Positions 26,436 to 35,091 of a stretch of 64,000 nt of DNA are shown in pieces. Numbering within the stretch: the first letter of the stretch is position 1; every line of letters begins with the position of its first letter. Source of the DNA: an uncultured Pelagibacteraceae bacterium (GTDB taxonomy: Bacteria; Pseudomonadota; Alphaproteobacteria; Pelagibacterales; Pelagibacteraceae). The position numbers and the translations under genes were made by a program. Under the pieces are notes generated by a model that did not search any database, was not told where the DNA came from, and saw nothing but the letters and a program-made list of their open reading frames with translations. The DNA is taken from NCBI GenBank assembly GCA_902543405.1, contig CACBYC010000004.1:1-64000 (forward strand). The letters are read 5' to 3'.

Positions 26436-26759
26436 ATGAATTCAATTAGTGAAAAAGAAAAAAAACTATTAGAAACTTTAGATAAACTGAAAAATCTTGT
26501 AAATATAAAACCAGATAAAATTTTGGAATTAGAAAATCTGTCAAAACAAAAAAATCAATTAGAAATTGAAAAAAATGAAATAGAACAAAGATATAATACT
26601 CTTCAGCAAGAAAATGCCGCTCTTAAACAGAAATTTGATGATTTTAAAAAAAGAGAAATTGAGGAAAAAAAAAAAGAAGACCAGTTTTCTGAAAAAATTG
26701 ATGAATTAAACCAAGAAACAGATAATTTGATGGAAGAAATTGATAAATGGCAAATGTAA
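26436..26759 (+). CDS. Small coiled-coil protein upstream of ZapA (DUF4164-like)
   Basis: A 107-residue, highly charged protein predicted to be almost wholly coiled coil (about residues 10-105), with no membrane segment. A GTG at 26406 is in frame, but the ATG at 26436 gives the sensible N-terminus MNSISEKEKK. Small coiled-coil genes annotated DUF4164 often precede zapA in alphaproteobacteria, and this is probably one of them; low complexity limits the match. It overlaps zapA by 13 nt and is likely a division-related partner. Confidence 0.6.
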   Translation: MNSISEKEKKLLETLDKLKNLVNIKPDKILELENLSKQKNQLEIEKNEIEQRYNTLQQENAALKQKFDDFKKREIEEKKKEDQFSEKIDELNQETDNLMEEIDKWQM

Positions 26760-27193
26760 ATATTAAATTTAATGGAAAAGAATTTTTACTCTCTTGTGAA
26801 GATGGCCAAGAAGAGCATTTAGAAGAATTAGCTACATATTTAAATGAAAAGTTTGCTAGTCTAAAAAATTCATTGGGAAATATAGGAGAAAGTAAACTTT
26901 TACTTATAACATCTATTTCTGTTTTGGATGAATATTACGAGATTAAAAAAAAAATTGATATACAAAAAAATGAAATAAATAAAATTACAGAGAAATTTAA
27001 AGAACTTAAATCATTAGTATTTAATTACAAAGATTTAAAAGAAATAGAGATTTCTCAATTAAGTAAAAACCAGGATAATCTAAAGAATGAAATCGAAAAT
27101 AATCGTAACGATTACGAAACTTTAGTTGATAAGACTACACTTGAGTTAGAAAATTTTATCAAAAGAAATGATCCAGACACCAAAATTCAATAA
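26747..27193 (+). CDS. zapA: Cell division protein ZapA
   Basis: A 148-residue FtsZ-ring-associated protein. The N-terminal globular part NVKFNGKEF-like (here NVNIKFNGKEFLLSCEDGQE) with EEHLEELATYLNEKF is the ZapA fold, followed by a long coiled coil (about 60-140) that forms the tetramer stalk. It bundles FtsZ filaments. The start lies inside the previous gene, and the next gene begins 5 nt after the stop. Confidence 0.85.
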   Translation: MANVNIKFNGKEFLLSCEDGQEEHLEELATYLNEKFASLKNSLGNIGESKLLLITSISVLDEYYEIKKKIDIQKNEINKITEKFKELKSLVFNYKDLKEIEISQLSKNQDNLKNEIENNRNDYETLVDKTTLELENFIKRNDPDTKIQ

Positions 27194-27198
27194 TAAAA

Positions 27199-27744
27199 GT
27201 GTCTAAGGAAAATTTAAGAAAAAAATTAATTAATTTAAGAAAAACTAACTTTCAAGATAAAGGCATAACCTCAATTCAATTCAATAGAGTATTGAAAAAA
27301 TTAAATTATAAAGAAAATATTAATATCGGTGGATATTACCCGATCAATAATGAGATTGGTTGTTTAGATGTCTTGAAAAATTTGGAAAAAAATAATTTTA
27401 AAATATCTTTACCAGTAATTAAAAAAAAAAATAATATGGATTTTTATGAATGGTCTTTTAAAGACTTGTTAAAAGTAAGTAGTCTTGGTATTCCTGAACC
27501 TATTACTAAGAATAAAGTTTTTCCAGACATTTTAATTGTTCCTCTTGTAGGATTTGACAAAAATAAATTTAGACTAGGCTATGGAGGTGGATTTTATGAT
27601 AGGTATATAAGTAAAATTCTTAATATTAAAAGTGTTGTAACAGTGGGTTTTGCCTTTTCATTTCAAGAAATTTTAAAAGTACCTACTAATAAATTTGATC
27701 AAAAATTAGATTTTATTTTGACAAACAAAGGAATTGTGAAATGA
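27199..27744 (+). CDS. 5-formyltetrahydrofolate cyclo-ligase
   Basis: A 181-residue enzyme that uses ATP to convert 5-formyl-THF to 5,10-methenyl-THF. The C-terminal signature RLGYGGGFYDRY is complete, with basic N-terminal LRKKLINLRK. In E. coli the gene is ygfA, next to zapA and 6S RNA. Here the start is a GTG only 5 nt after the zapA stop, so there is no room for 6S RNA. It overlaps the next gene by 4 nt. Confidence 0.92.
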   Translation: MSKENLRKKLINLRKTNFQDKGITSIQFNRVLKKLNYKENINIGGYYPINNEIGCLDVLKNLEKNNFKISLPVIKKKNNMDFYEWSFKDLLKVSSLGIPEPITKNKVFPDILIVPLVGFDKNKFRLGYGGGFYDRYISKILNIKSVVTVGFAFSFQEILKVPTNKFDQKLDFILTNKGIVK

Positions 27745-28547
27745 ATATTTTATTTTTAGGAGATATTGTTGGTAACAGTGGTTGTAATGCAGTAAAAAAA
27801 TTTTTACCTAATATTATTAAATCAAAAAAAATAAATTTTGTTGTTGTAAATGGAGAAAATGCTGCAAAAGAGGGTGTTGGCATTACTGAAAATATTGTAA
27901 ACGAATTACTAAGCTCTGGCGTTGATGTAATTACAACAGGAAATCATGTTTGGGATCAAAAAGAGACATTCGAATTTATTAAAAAACAAAAAAGGCTTTT
28001 GAGACCATTAAATTTGTCAAATGACGTTCCGGGCAGTGGATTTGGGATTTATGATTCTATTGGTGGTTACAAAGTTGGGGTATTAAATTTAATGGGAAAC
28101 GTTTTTATGAAAAAGTGTGACGATGTTTTTATAAAGAGCAAAGAATTTTTAGATCAAAATACAAAAAAAGAAAATTATGATTTTCTAATAGTTGATTTCC
28201 ATGGTGAAATTACAAGTGAAAAAATGGCCATTGGCCATGTATTTGATGGCCATGCAACATTTGTAGTAGGTACCCATACTCATGTACCCACAAACGATGG
28301 AAGAGTTCTAAATAAGGGAACTGCATATTTAACAGATGCAGGAATGTGCGGTGATTATAATTCTGTTATTGGAATGAATGCAGAAAATTCTATTAATAGG
28401 TTTTACAAAAAAGAGTCTATAAAACACTATCCAGCAGAAGGAGAGGCCTCACTTTGTGGTGCAATTATTCAAGCTAATCCGAAAAATGGTTTGGCATTAA
28501 ATATCAGTCAGTTTATATTTGGTGGTCAACTTCAGAAAGACAATTAA
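27741..28547 (+). CDS. YmdB-type metallophosphoesterase (TIGR00282 family)
   Basis: A 268-residue calcineurin-like phosphoesterase with FLGDIVGN (metal Asp), VNGENAAKEGVGIT, TTGNHVWDQKE and GTHTHVPT, all hallmark stretches of the YmdB family that hydrolyses cyclic nucleotides such as 2',3'-cAMP in Bacillus. Cytoplasmic, no signal peptide. The gene is commonly found between the folate cyclo-ligase and yebC in alphaproteobacteria, as here. The physiological substrate in SAR11 is unknown. Confidence 0.92.
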   Translation: MNILFLGDIVGNSGCNAVKKFLPNIIKSKKINFVVVNGENAAKEGVGITENIVNELLSSGVDVITTGNHVWDQKETFEFIKKQKRLLRPLNLSNDVPGSGFGIYDSIGGYKVGVLNLMGNVFMKKCDDVFIKSKEFLDQNTKKENYDFLIVDFHGEITSEKMAIGHVFDGHATFVVGTHTHVPTNDGRVLNKGTAYLTDAGMCGDYNSVIGMNAENSINRFYKKESIKHYPAEGEASLCGAIIQANPKNGLALNISQFIFGGQLQKDN

Positions 28548-28550
28548 ATC

Positions 28551-29264
28551 ATGGCAGGTCATTCTCATTGGGCAGGTATCAAACATAAAAAAGGAAAGGT
28601 AGACAAACAAAGATCTGCTATTTTTTCAAAACTATCAAGGGAAATTACAGTAGCCGCAAAACTTGGTGATAAAAATCCCGATATGAATTCAAGATTAAGA
28701 TCTGCAATTCAGGCTGCTAGATCAGTTAATATGCCTAAAGATAATATTGAAAGAGCCATAGATAAATCATCAATAGCAGCAGACTCTAATTTTGAAAATA
28801 TTAGATATGAAGGATTTGGACCTGCAAAATCAGCAATAGTAGTTAACACTTTAACAGATAATAAAAATAGAACTGCCTCAAATATAAGAACAATTTTTCA
28901 AAAACATGGAGGAGGACTTGGTACACAAGGTTCTGCTTCACATAAGTTTCTTCAACTAGGAGTCATAAAAATTGATAAAGAAGAAATTGATGAAGAAAAA
29001 GTTTTCAATCTAGCAACTGATGCGGGAGCTAATGATTGTATATTTCATGAGAATTATTACGAGATTCATACAAATAATAATGAGATATATGATGTAAAAA
29101 ATTTGTTGGAAAAAGAGATTTCTAATTTCATTTCTACAGAAATTGAATGGGTTGCTATAAGCAAAATAAAACTAAATGACGAAGATAAAGAAAAAATGAT
29201 AAAGTTTTTGGAAATTTTAGAAGAAGATGATGATGTTCAAAATGTTTTTACAAATGCAATTTAA
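28551..29264 (+). CDS. yebC: YebC/PmpR-family protein
   Basis: A 237-residue protein starting MAGHSHWAGIKHKKG, the near-invariant start of the family, with NMPKDNIERAI and the GGGLGTQGSASHKF loop. The family was first described as transcriptional regulators (PmpR); recent work on bacterial and mitochondrial members (YebC, TACO1) indicates a role in translation of difficult proline stretches. It lies three bases after the phosphoesterase and just before ruvC, as in many bacteria. Confidence 0.95.
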   Translation: MAGHSHWAGIKHKKGKVDKQRSAIFSKLSREITVAAKLGDKNPDMNSRLRSAIQAARSVNMPKDNIERAIDKSSIAADSNFENIRYEGFGPAKSAIVVNTLTDNKNRTASNIRTIFQKHGGGLGTQGSASHKFLQLGVIKIDKEEIDEEKVFNLATDAGANDCIFHENYYEIHTNNNEIYDVKNLLEKEISNFISTEIEWVAISKIKLNDEDKEKMIKFLEILEEDDDVQNVFTNAI

Positions 29265-29273
29265 TTTAATTTT

Positions 29274-29762
29274 ATGTTAGTAATCGGAATAGATCCTGGG
29301 ATAACCGGTGCAATTTGTTTTTTTGAAGATGGAGAATTAAAGGATGTAATTGATATGCCTACTATGGCATCAGGTAATAAAAATAAAAAGCAAATCAATG
29401 GTAGTCAAATATTCAACGAAATATCTTTGAGGATTCAAAACCACAAATCAGAGAATATAAATGTGGTGGTAGAGCAAGTTTCAGCAATGCCTGGACAAGG
29501 TGTTACCAGTATGTTTAATTTTGGACAATCATTTGGAGTTTTGAAAGGTGTTTGTGCTGCAATGCAATTACCAATTTTTTTTGTTAGACCAGCCAAATGG
29601 AAAAAGCATTATGATTTAATTAATTCTCAAAAAGATTCGAGTAGAGTTAAAGCAATAGAAATGTTTCCTAAGTTTTCATCAATGTTATCTCGAAAAAAAG
29701 ATACAAACAAAGCAGATGCAATATTAATCGCCAATTATCATCTAAATTCTCAAGAAAAATAA
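29274..29762 (+). CDS. ruvC: RuvC-like Holliday junction resolvase (phage/chloroplast MOC1 type)
   Basis: A 162-residue RNase-H-fold nuclease. The acidic catalytic set is present: D7 in GIDPG, E67 in VVEQV, and D143 and D148 in KKDTNKADAILIA. It lacks the SxxTGYG-type start of classical RuvC and instead has AMPGQGVTSMFNFGQSFG and RPAKWKK, which are typical of phage RuvC-like resolvases and chloroplast MOC1. The position after yebC is the normal ruvC place, but ruvA and ruvB do not follow; tolQ does. It may be a non-orthologous replacement, with classical ruvABC elsewhere or lost. Confidence 0.8.
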   Translation: MLVIGIDPGITGAICFFEDGELKDVIDMPTMASGNKNKKQINGSQIFNEISLRIQNHKSENINVVVEQVSAMPGQGVTSMFNFGQSFGVLKGVCAAMQLPIFFVRPAKWKKHYDLINSQKDSSRVKAIEMFPKFSSMLSRKKDTNKADAILIANYHLNSQEK

Positions 29763-29819
29763 AATAAAGCTTACTTTTATAGACAAATTCATGACACATT
29801 TTAGTGTGAAATCAATTAA

Positions 29820-30494
29820 ATGGACGCAGATATAACTTCGCAAGCGGTAGGATTAGCAAGCAATACAGATTTTTCAATTTTAAGTTTATTTTTGAGAGCT
29901 GACTTTATCGTCAAATCTGTGATTATAATTCTAATCGCTAGCTCAGTTTATTCCTGGGCTATAATTTTTGATAAAATTGTAATGTTTAGAAGAATAAATA
30001 AAGACTCTGAAGATTTTGAAGAAAGATTTTGGAAGTCTAAGTCTGCAGAAACATTCTATAATAGTTTGCCTGTAGCATTAGATAATCCAATGGCTCAATT
30101 ATTCAAAGATTCAATGCAGGCTGTTATGAAATCAAGGTCAAAAACAAATATAAGCCAAAGACTTCAAAATATATTAGAAGTAAATATTGAAAAGCAAATG
30201 AACATTGTAAACAACAAATTTACTTTTCTTGCAACTGTAGGATCTACAGCACCTTTTATCGGATTATTTGGAACAGTTTGGGGAATAATGAATTCTTTTC
30301 AATCAATTGCTATATCAAGAAATACTAGCTTAGCTATTGTAGCCCCTGGAATCGCTGAAGCATTATTTGCAACTGCTCTAGGTTTGCTAGCAGCAATACC
30401 AGCAGTAATCGCTTACAATAAATTTGGCAATGACTCTAAAAAATATTCACAAAAATTAGAAAATTTTTCAAAAAGATTTATTTCAATAATTTAA
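29820..30494 (+). CDS. tolQ: Tol-Pal system proton channel subunit TolQ
   Basis: A 224-residue MotA/ExbB-family inner-membrane protein with three helices (about 30-50, 130-150, 170-195). TVGSTAPFIGLFGTVWGIM is the conserved second-helix motif. It forms the proton channel with TolR that energises TolA during outer-membrane constriction. The 57-bp gap after ruvC probably holds the operon promoter. The usual upstream thioesterase gene ybgC is absent. TolR starts 1 nt after the stop. Confidence 0.95.
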   Translation: MDADITSQAVGLASNTDFSILSLFLRADFIVKSVIIILIASSVYSWAIIFDKIVMFRRINKDSEDFEERFWKSKSAETFYNSLPVALDNPMAQLFKDSMQAVMKSRSKTNISQRLQNILEVNIEKQMNIVNNKFTFLATVGSTAPFIGLFGTVWGIMNSFQSIAISRNTSLAIVAPGIAEALFATALGLLAAIPAVIAYNKFGNDSKKYSQKLENFSKRFISII

Positions 30495-30495
30495 C

Positions 30496-30912
30496 ATGGC
30501 ATTTAACTTAAAGCACTCAGATAGAGAACCGATGAGTGAAATAAATGTAACCCCCTTTGTTGATGTAATGCTTGTACTTTTGATTATTTTTATGGTTACG
30601 GCACCCTTGCTAACAGTAGGGGTGCAGGTTGATTTACCTGAAACCTCAGCTGATACTTTGCCAGAGGAAAGCGAACCTTTAACATTAACTATAAATTCAA
30701 AAGGTGAGGTTTTTATTCAAGAGGCAAAAATTGAATTTGATAACTTAATTAGAAAAATTTTAGCTGTGTCCAACAATAGAACTGATACAAGAATTTATGT
30801 AAGAGGCGATAAAACAATTAACTATGGAAGAGTATTAGAGGTAATGGGTAAACTTTCGGGTTCAGGTTTCACTAAAGTTGCCTTAATATCTGAGCCTTAC
30901 AAAGAGAGATAG
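30496..30912 (+). CDS. tolR: Tol-Pal system protein TolR
   Basis: A 138-residue ExbD/TolR protein with a short cytoplasmic N-terminus (SEINVTPFVDVMLVLLIIFMV) in which D23 is the proton-carrying aspartate at the start of the single helix. The periplasmic domain (about 50-138) includes RGDKTINYGRVLEVM. It works with TolQ and TolA. Length and motifs are normal. Confidence 0.95.
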   Translation: MAFNLKHSDREPMSEINVTPFVDVMLVLLIIFMVTAPLLTVGVQVDLPETSADTLPEESEPLTLTINSKGEVFIQEAKIEFDNLIRKILAVSNNRTDTRIYVRGDKTINYGRVLEVMGKLSGSGFTKVALISEPYKER

Positions 30913-30914
30913 TA

Positions 30915-31988
30915 TTGCTTAAAAAAATTTCATTTAGTGGTTTTAATGCTGGATTTAATAATTTTTCTTTTGGAATGTTATTCTCTATAATTTTTCATGG
31001 GACAATATTTTTTGCCACAATATTTGCACTTCCATTCGTTGTTAAAAAACCTTTAGAGTTAATGCCAGTTGTTTCTGTTGAATTGATACAAATATCTGAG
31101 AAAACAAATATTCCATATGCTCCAAAAGCAGCAAAAATTATCGAAAAAGCAAAAAATGATAATAAAAAACTGCTATCAGAGCAAGCACCACCAAAAGAAA
31201 TAAAAAAAGAGAATAACAAGGAAGTAAAACTTGAAAATCAAAAAGATGAAATTGATTTATCAAAATCAAAAAAAGTACCTATTCCTGAAACAAAAAAAGA
31301 AAAAGTTAAACTAGAAAAATCAGAGGCTATTCCATTACCTGATAAAAAGTTAGAAAAAATAGAGACGAAACAAGAAACTCAACAACAACCTTCAAAAGAA
31401 GATAAAAAACTAGTTGTTGAAAAAGAAAAAAGAAAAAAAATAGAGAAAAAAATTGAAAATGACAAGGTGATAAAAGAATTTGCTAAAATTAAAAAACCTT
31501 TGAAAGATGAAAAGGCTAAACAAGTATCCGAGTATGAAAAAAGAGATATTGAAGATGAAATAAATATAATAAAAGGATTGATTGCTCAACAGGTTGAAAA
31601 CTTAGGTGAGGTAAAGAAAAAAGCTGATGGAATAACTCAATCTGAAGATAAATCAATGAAGTTGTCAAAGTTAAGTGTTACAACAGAATACGCTGTAAGA
31701 CATCAAATATATACTTGTTGGTCTGTCCCAGTTGGATTACCTTATAGTGAGGACTTATTGGTTACCGTAAAACTAAATTTAGAAAAAAATGGAATTGTAA
31801 AAGATTTTGAAATGTTGGATCATGCCAGAATGAATACACCGGGCCAGGGTACTTTTAATCAAATCGCTCAAAGTGTAATAAGAGCGATTAGATTATGCAA
31901 TCCTATAAAAAATCTTCCAACAACTAGTTATGAAAAATGGAAGACTATGATACTAAGATTTAATCCAGTAGAAATGATGGGTGGATGA
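30915..31988 (+). CDS. tolA: Tol-Pal system protein TolA
   Basis: A 357-residue protein with one N-terminal helix (about 21-42), a long Lys/Glu-rich helical middle part (about 65-235) that spans the periplasm, and a C-terminal TolA/TonB-like domain (about 250-357) with a [16 protein letters not shown] stretch. Low-complexity sequence in the middle is normal for TolA. It starts at TTG; no ATG fits close to the tolR stop. It overlaps tolB by 4 nt. The identity rests on context and architecture, since TolA sequence is poorly conserved. Confidence 0.88.
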   Translation: MLKKISFSGFNAGFNNFSFGMLFSIIFHGTIFFATIFALPFVVKKPLELMPVVSVELIQISEKTNIPYAPKAAKIIEKAKNDNKKLLSEQAPPKEIKKENNKEVKLENQKDEIDLSKSKKVPIPETKKEKVKLEKSEAIPLPDKKLEKIETKQETQQQPSKEDKKLVVEKEKRKKIEKKIENDKVIKEFAKIKKPLKDEKAKQVSEYEKRDIEDEINIIKGLIAQQVENLGEVKKKADGITQSEDKSMKLSKLSVTTEYAVRHQIYTCWSVPVGLPYSEDLLVTVKLNLEKNGIVKDFEMLDHARMNTPGQGTFNQIAQSVIRAIRLCNPIKNLPTTSYEKWKTMILRFNPVEMMGG

Positions 31989-33346
31989 AAAATAAATTTT
32001 TATTAATACTTATTTTTTGTTTTTTTTTAAAGCCTGGAATATCTTATTCACTTGTTGAAATCGATATAACAAGAGGAAATCTCGATCCCTTACCAATTTC
32101 TGTATCTCCTTTTTTTACTGACAAAATCTCAGAAGAAAAAATTAAAAAAAATTTAGATATAGATAATTTAGGTTTGGAAATTTCGAAAGTGATAGAGAAT
32201 AATTTAAGCAAAACAGGATTGTTCGATACTCTGGATAAAGAATCTTTCTTGCAAAAGCCGGATATCGCACATTTAAAACCAAGATTTGAAGATTGGGCTT
32301 TAATTAAATCTCAAGTTTTAATCACTGGTAAAGTTACGTCTAAAATTATTAATGAAAAAGATTATATTAAAATTGAATTTAAACTTTGGGATGTCTTAGG
32401 AGCAAAAATGGTTGATGGCTTTTCTTTAACAACTGTCCCTACAAACTGGAGAAGAGTTGGTCATAAAATTTCAGACAAGGTGTACGAACGCTTAACAGGT
32501 GAAAGTGGATATTTTGATACAAGAATTATTTATGTTGCAGAAGAAGGACCTAAAACTCAAAGAGTAAAAAAATTAGCTATAATGGATCAAGATGGATTTA
32601 ATACAAAGTATTTAACGTTAGGTAATGAGCTGGTATTAACACCAAGATTTAATCCTACAAATCAAATGGTAACTTACCTCTCATACTTTAGAAATATGCC
32701 AAGAGTTTATCTTTTGAATATTGAGACAGGAAAGCAAGAGGTTGTTGGAGATTTTCCTGGAATGACATTTGCTCCGAGATTTTCTCCAGATGGAAAAAAA
32801 ATTATAATGAGTTTAGCAAAAGATGGTAATTCAGAAATTTGGGTTAGAAATTTAGAGACAAACATACAGGAAAAATTAACTGATCATCCGTCTATTGATA
32901 CTTCGCCATCATATTCACCTGATGGTAAATTTATTACATTTAATTCTGATCGAAGTGGCTATCAGCAAATTTATGTAATGAGAAGTGATGGATCAAAAGT
33001 AAAGAGAATATCATTTGGAAAAGGAATTTACGGCACACCCGTATGGTCACCTAGAGGAGATTTAATTGCGTTTACAAAGTTACATAAAGGTAAATTTTTT
33101 ATTGGAGTTATGAGAACTGACGGAACTGGAGAGAGATTACTTACAGAAAATTTTTATCAAGAGGCACCCTCATGGTCTCCAAATGGCAGAATAATTATAT
33201 TTTATAGAGAGACGAAAACTAATGATAAAGGTCAGGGATTTTCAGCAAAACTATGGTCAATTGATTTAACTGGATACAACGAGAGGTTGGTATTAACTGA
33301 AACAGATGCCTCAGACCCTTCATGGTCTTCTTTATTAGGAAATTGA
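31985..33346 (+). CDS. tolB: Tol-Pal system beta-propeller protein TolB
   Basis: A 453-residue periplasmic protein with a signal peptide (residues 1-20, cleavage probably near SYS-LVE). An N-terminal domain (about 25-160) is followed by a six-bladed beta propeller whose repeats are visible as [40 protein letters not shown] and [12 protein letters not shown]. It binds Pal and relays the TolA signal. Normal length. Confidence 0.96.
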   Translation: MKNKFLLILIFCFFLKPGISYSLVEIDITRGNLDPLPISVSPFFTDKISEEKIKKNLDIDNLGLEISKVIENNLSKTGLFDTLDKESFLQKPDIAHLKPRFEDWALIKSQVLITGKVTSKIINEKDYIKIEFKLWDVLGAKMVDGFSLTTVPTNWRRVGHKISDKVYERLTGESGYFDTRIIYVAEEGPKTQRVKKLAIMDQDGFNTKYLTLGNELVLTPRFNPTNQMVTYLSYFRNMPRVYLLNIETGKQEVVGDFPGMTFAPRFSPDGKKIIMSLAKDGNSEIWVRNLETNIQEKLTDHPSIDTSPSYSPDGKFITFNSDRSGYQQIYVMRSDGSKVKRISFGKGIYGTPVWSPRGDLIAFTKLHKGKFFIGVMRTDGTGERLLTENFYQEAPSWSPNGRIIIFYRETKTNDKGQGFSAKLWSIDLTGYNERLVLTETDASDPSWSSLLGN

Positions 33347-33441
33347 AGAAAATCTAAGATTTTATTTAATTAGGTTGATTTTTCTGGACAAAACATCTAA
33401 TTACATGATTAAGTTCATAATATTCTATTTAAGGAGCAAAA

Positions 33442-33993
33442 ATGAATCTAAGCAAAATTTTAAAGAATGCATTTCTTGTTGCTATATTTGGTTTAATTAT
33501 TACCGCATGTGCAACAAAGAAGTCTGTAAAAACTACAACTGAGTCATCGACTACTACAAAAGCAGCTGAGACTCAAAAATCAGATCCAATTGAAAAATTA
33601 GATGCGTTAATGCAGGGAGATGTTTATATAGGCTCTGATACTGTAGGAGAGCTCGCGAGCGGAGTTCCAGACAGAGTATTCTTTGCAACAAATGAGACAA
33701 TATTAACAACAGCTTCCAGAGAAACCTTAAGAAAGCAAGCCGCTTGGTTAAGACAAAACTCAGATGTTACTGTTGTAGTAGAAGGTCACGCAGATGAGAG
33801 AGGTACTAGAGAATATAACTTAGCCTTAGGTGAAAGAAGAGCAAATGCTGCAAAAGACTATTTGATGACTTATGGAGTTTCGTCTGATCGAATTAAAGTT
33901 TTAAGTTATGGAAAAGAGAGACCAGTTGACTCGGGTTCAAATCCACTTTCATGGTCAAAAAATAGAAGATCTGTTACAGTAAAAGCAAATTAA
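33442..33993 (+). CDS. pal: Peptidoglycan-associated lipoprotein Pal
   Basis: A 183-residue outer-membrane lipoprotein. The lipobox is I-T-A-C23 at the end of the N-terminal hydrophobic segment, followed by a Thr/Lys-rich linker (25-45). The OmpA-like peptidoglycan-binding domain (about 75-183) has VFFATNE, VEGHADERGTREYNLALGE and RRSVTV. A good Shine-Dalgarno (AAGGAG, ending 6-7 nt before the ATG) and a 95-bp gap after tolB suggest its own promoter. A strong hairpin follows it. Confidence 0.96.
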   Translation: MNLSKILKNAFLVAIFGLIITACATKKSVKTTTESSTTTKAAETQKSDPIEKLDALMQGDVYIGSDTVGELASGVPDRVFFATNETILTTASRETLRKQAAWLRQNSDVTVVVEGHADERGTREYNLALGERRANAAKDYLMTYGVSSDRIKVLSYGKERPVDSGSNPLSWSKNRRSVTVKAN

Positions 33994-34007
33994 AACTAAT
34001 TTTTAAA

Positions 34008-34045
34008 AAGACCCTTACTTTTTATAAGCAAGGGTCTTCTTTCTG
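34008..34045 (+). terminator. Rho-independent terminator after pal
   Basis: A 13-bp stem with one A-C mismatch pairs 34008-34020 (AAGACCCTTACTT) with 34026-34038 (AAGCAAGGGTCTT) around a 5-base loop, followed by CTTTCT. It lies 15 nt after the pal stop and is by far the most GC-rich hairpin in the intergenic DNA of this window. It separates pal from cpoB, which implies partial termination so that Pal and the upstream Tol proteins can be made in larger amounts. Confidence 0.8.
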
Positions 34046-34071
34046 CCATTATTATAATTACAACTATTTCT

Positions 34072-35091
34072 ATGAGATCATTAGTTAAGTACATTTTAGT
34101 TAATTTTTTTTCATTTTTACTTTTTTCAACATGTATTTCATTTTCTCAAGATCAAGAAGTGGGGGAAATCTTAGAAAATATTCAAAAAGATCTTAGGACT
34201 TTAGAAAGAGCAGTTTACTCACAGTCATTTTCTGAAAACTCTGCTACAAATACAATTCAAAAAGCTTCAACAAAGGAGTCTGAACAGGCTTTAACAAAAC
34301 ATTTACTAAAATTAAGTGAAATAGAGACACAATTCCAAGAATTAACAAATAAATTTGAAGAAATTAATTTTAAATTAGATAAACTTTCAAATAAGCTTTC
34401 TAAAGTACAAGAGGATAATCAATTAAGATTTGAGCAAATTGAACAAAACTCTATTACAAATTTAAAAAATAACTCTCTTTCCTCTTTACCCCAAACAAAT
34501 CAAGCATTGATGAATGAAGAGATAACTCAAAAAAAAATACTTCCTGGATCCTCAGAACCACAATCTCTGGGAGAAATATCATACAAAGACATGACTAATA
34601 ATGACGATACACAAGTAATTGAATCAGTAGAACAGACTGAAGCAATAATTTCAGAGGTTTTTAACGCAGAGGAAAAATTATTACCTGACGCTAGTCCAAA
34701 AGAGCAATATCAATTTGCAAGAAATTTTTTAAAAGTTGGTGACTATACTAGTGCTGAAAAAGCTTTTAGAGAATTTGTATTGATGAATCCTGATAACGAA
34801 TTATCGGGCAACGCACAATATTGGTATGCAGAAACATATAGAATTAGACAGATGTACACTGATGCTGCCACTGCTTATTTAGAAGGTTATCAAAAGTATC
34901 CAAAAAGCAAAATCGCTCCTGAAAATTTATTGAAACTGGGAGTGTCATTGGTTCAGATGGGAGAAAAAGATCAAGGATGTTTGATGATCGCTGGAGTTAA
35001 AAAACAATATCCAGAAGCAACTCAATCTGTACTTCAAAAAGCAAAGTATTATGAAGAAAAAGAATTTGAGTGTAAAAAAGATAATTCATAA
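34072..35091 (+). CDS. cpoB: Cell division coordinator CpoB / YbgF
   Basis: A 339-residue periplasmic protein with a signal peptide (about 1-25, SFLLFSTCISFS), a coiled coil (about 80-125), a low-complexity linker and C-terminal TPR repeats (about 205-330: QYQFARNFLKVGDYTSAEKAF, GNAQYWYAETYRI). It links the Tol machine with peptidoglycan synthesis at the septum. It closes the tol-pal group. The last 41 nt overlap the start of tilS in another frame. Confidence 0.9.
   Translation: MRSLVKYILVNFFSFLLFSTCISFSQDQEVGEILENIQKDLRTLERAVYSQSFSENSATNTIQKASTKESEQALTKHLLKLSEIETQFQELTNKFEEINFKLDKLSNKLSKVQEDNQLRFEQIEQNSITNLKNNSLSSLPQTNQALMNEEITQKKILPGSSEPQSLGEISYKDMTNNDDTQVIESVEQTEAIISEVFNAEEKLLPDASPKEQYQFARNFLKVGDYTSAEKAFREFVLMNPDNELSGNAQYWYAETYRIRQMYTDAATAYLEGYQKYPKSKIAPENLLKLGVSLVQMGEKDQGCLMIAGVKKQYPEATQSVLQKAKYYEEKEFECKKDNS

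Noticed and set aside
27190-27200. 6S RNA, which often lies between zapA and the formyl-THF cyclo-ligase gene
   Set aside because: Only 5 bases separate the two coding regions, so the RNA is not here.
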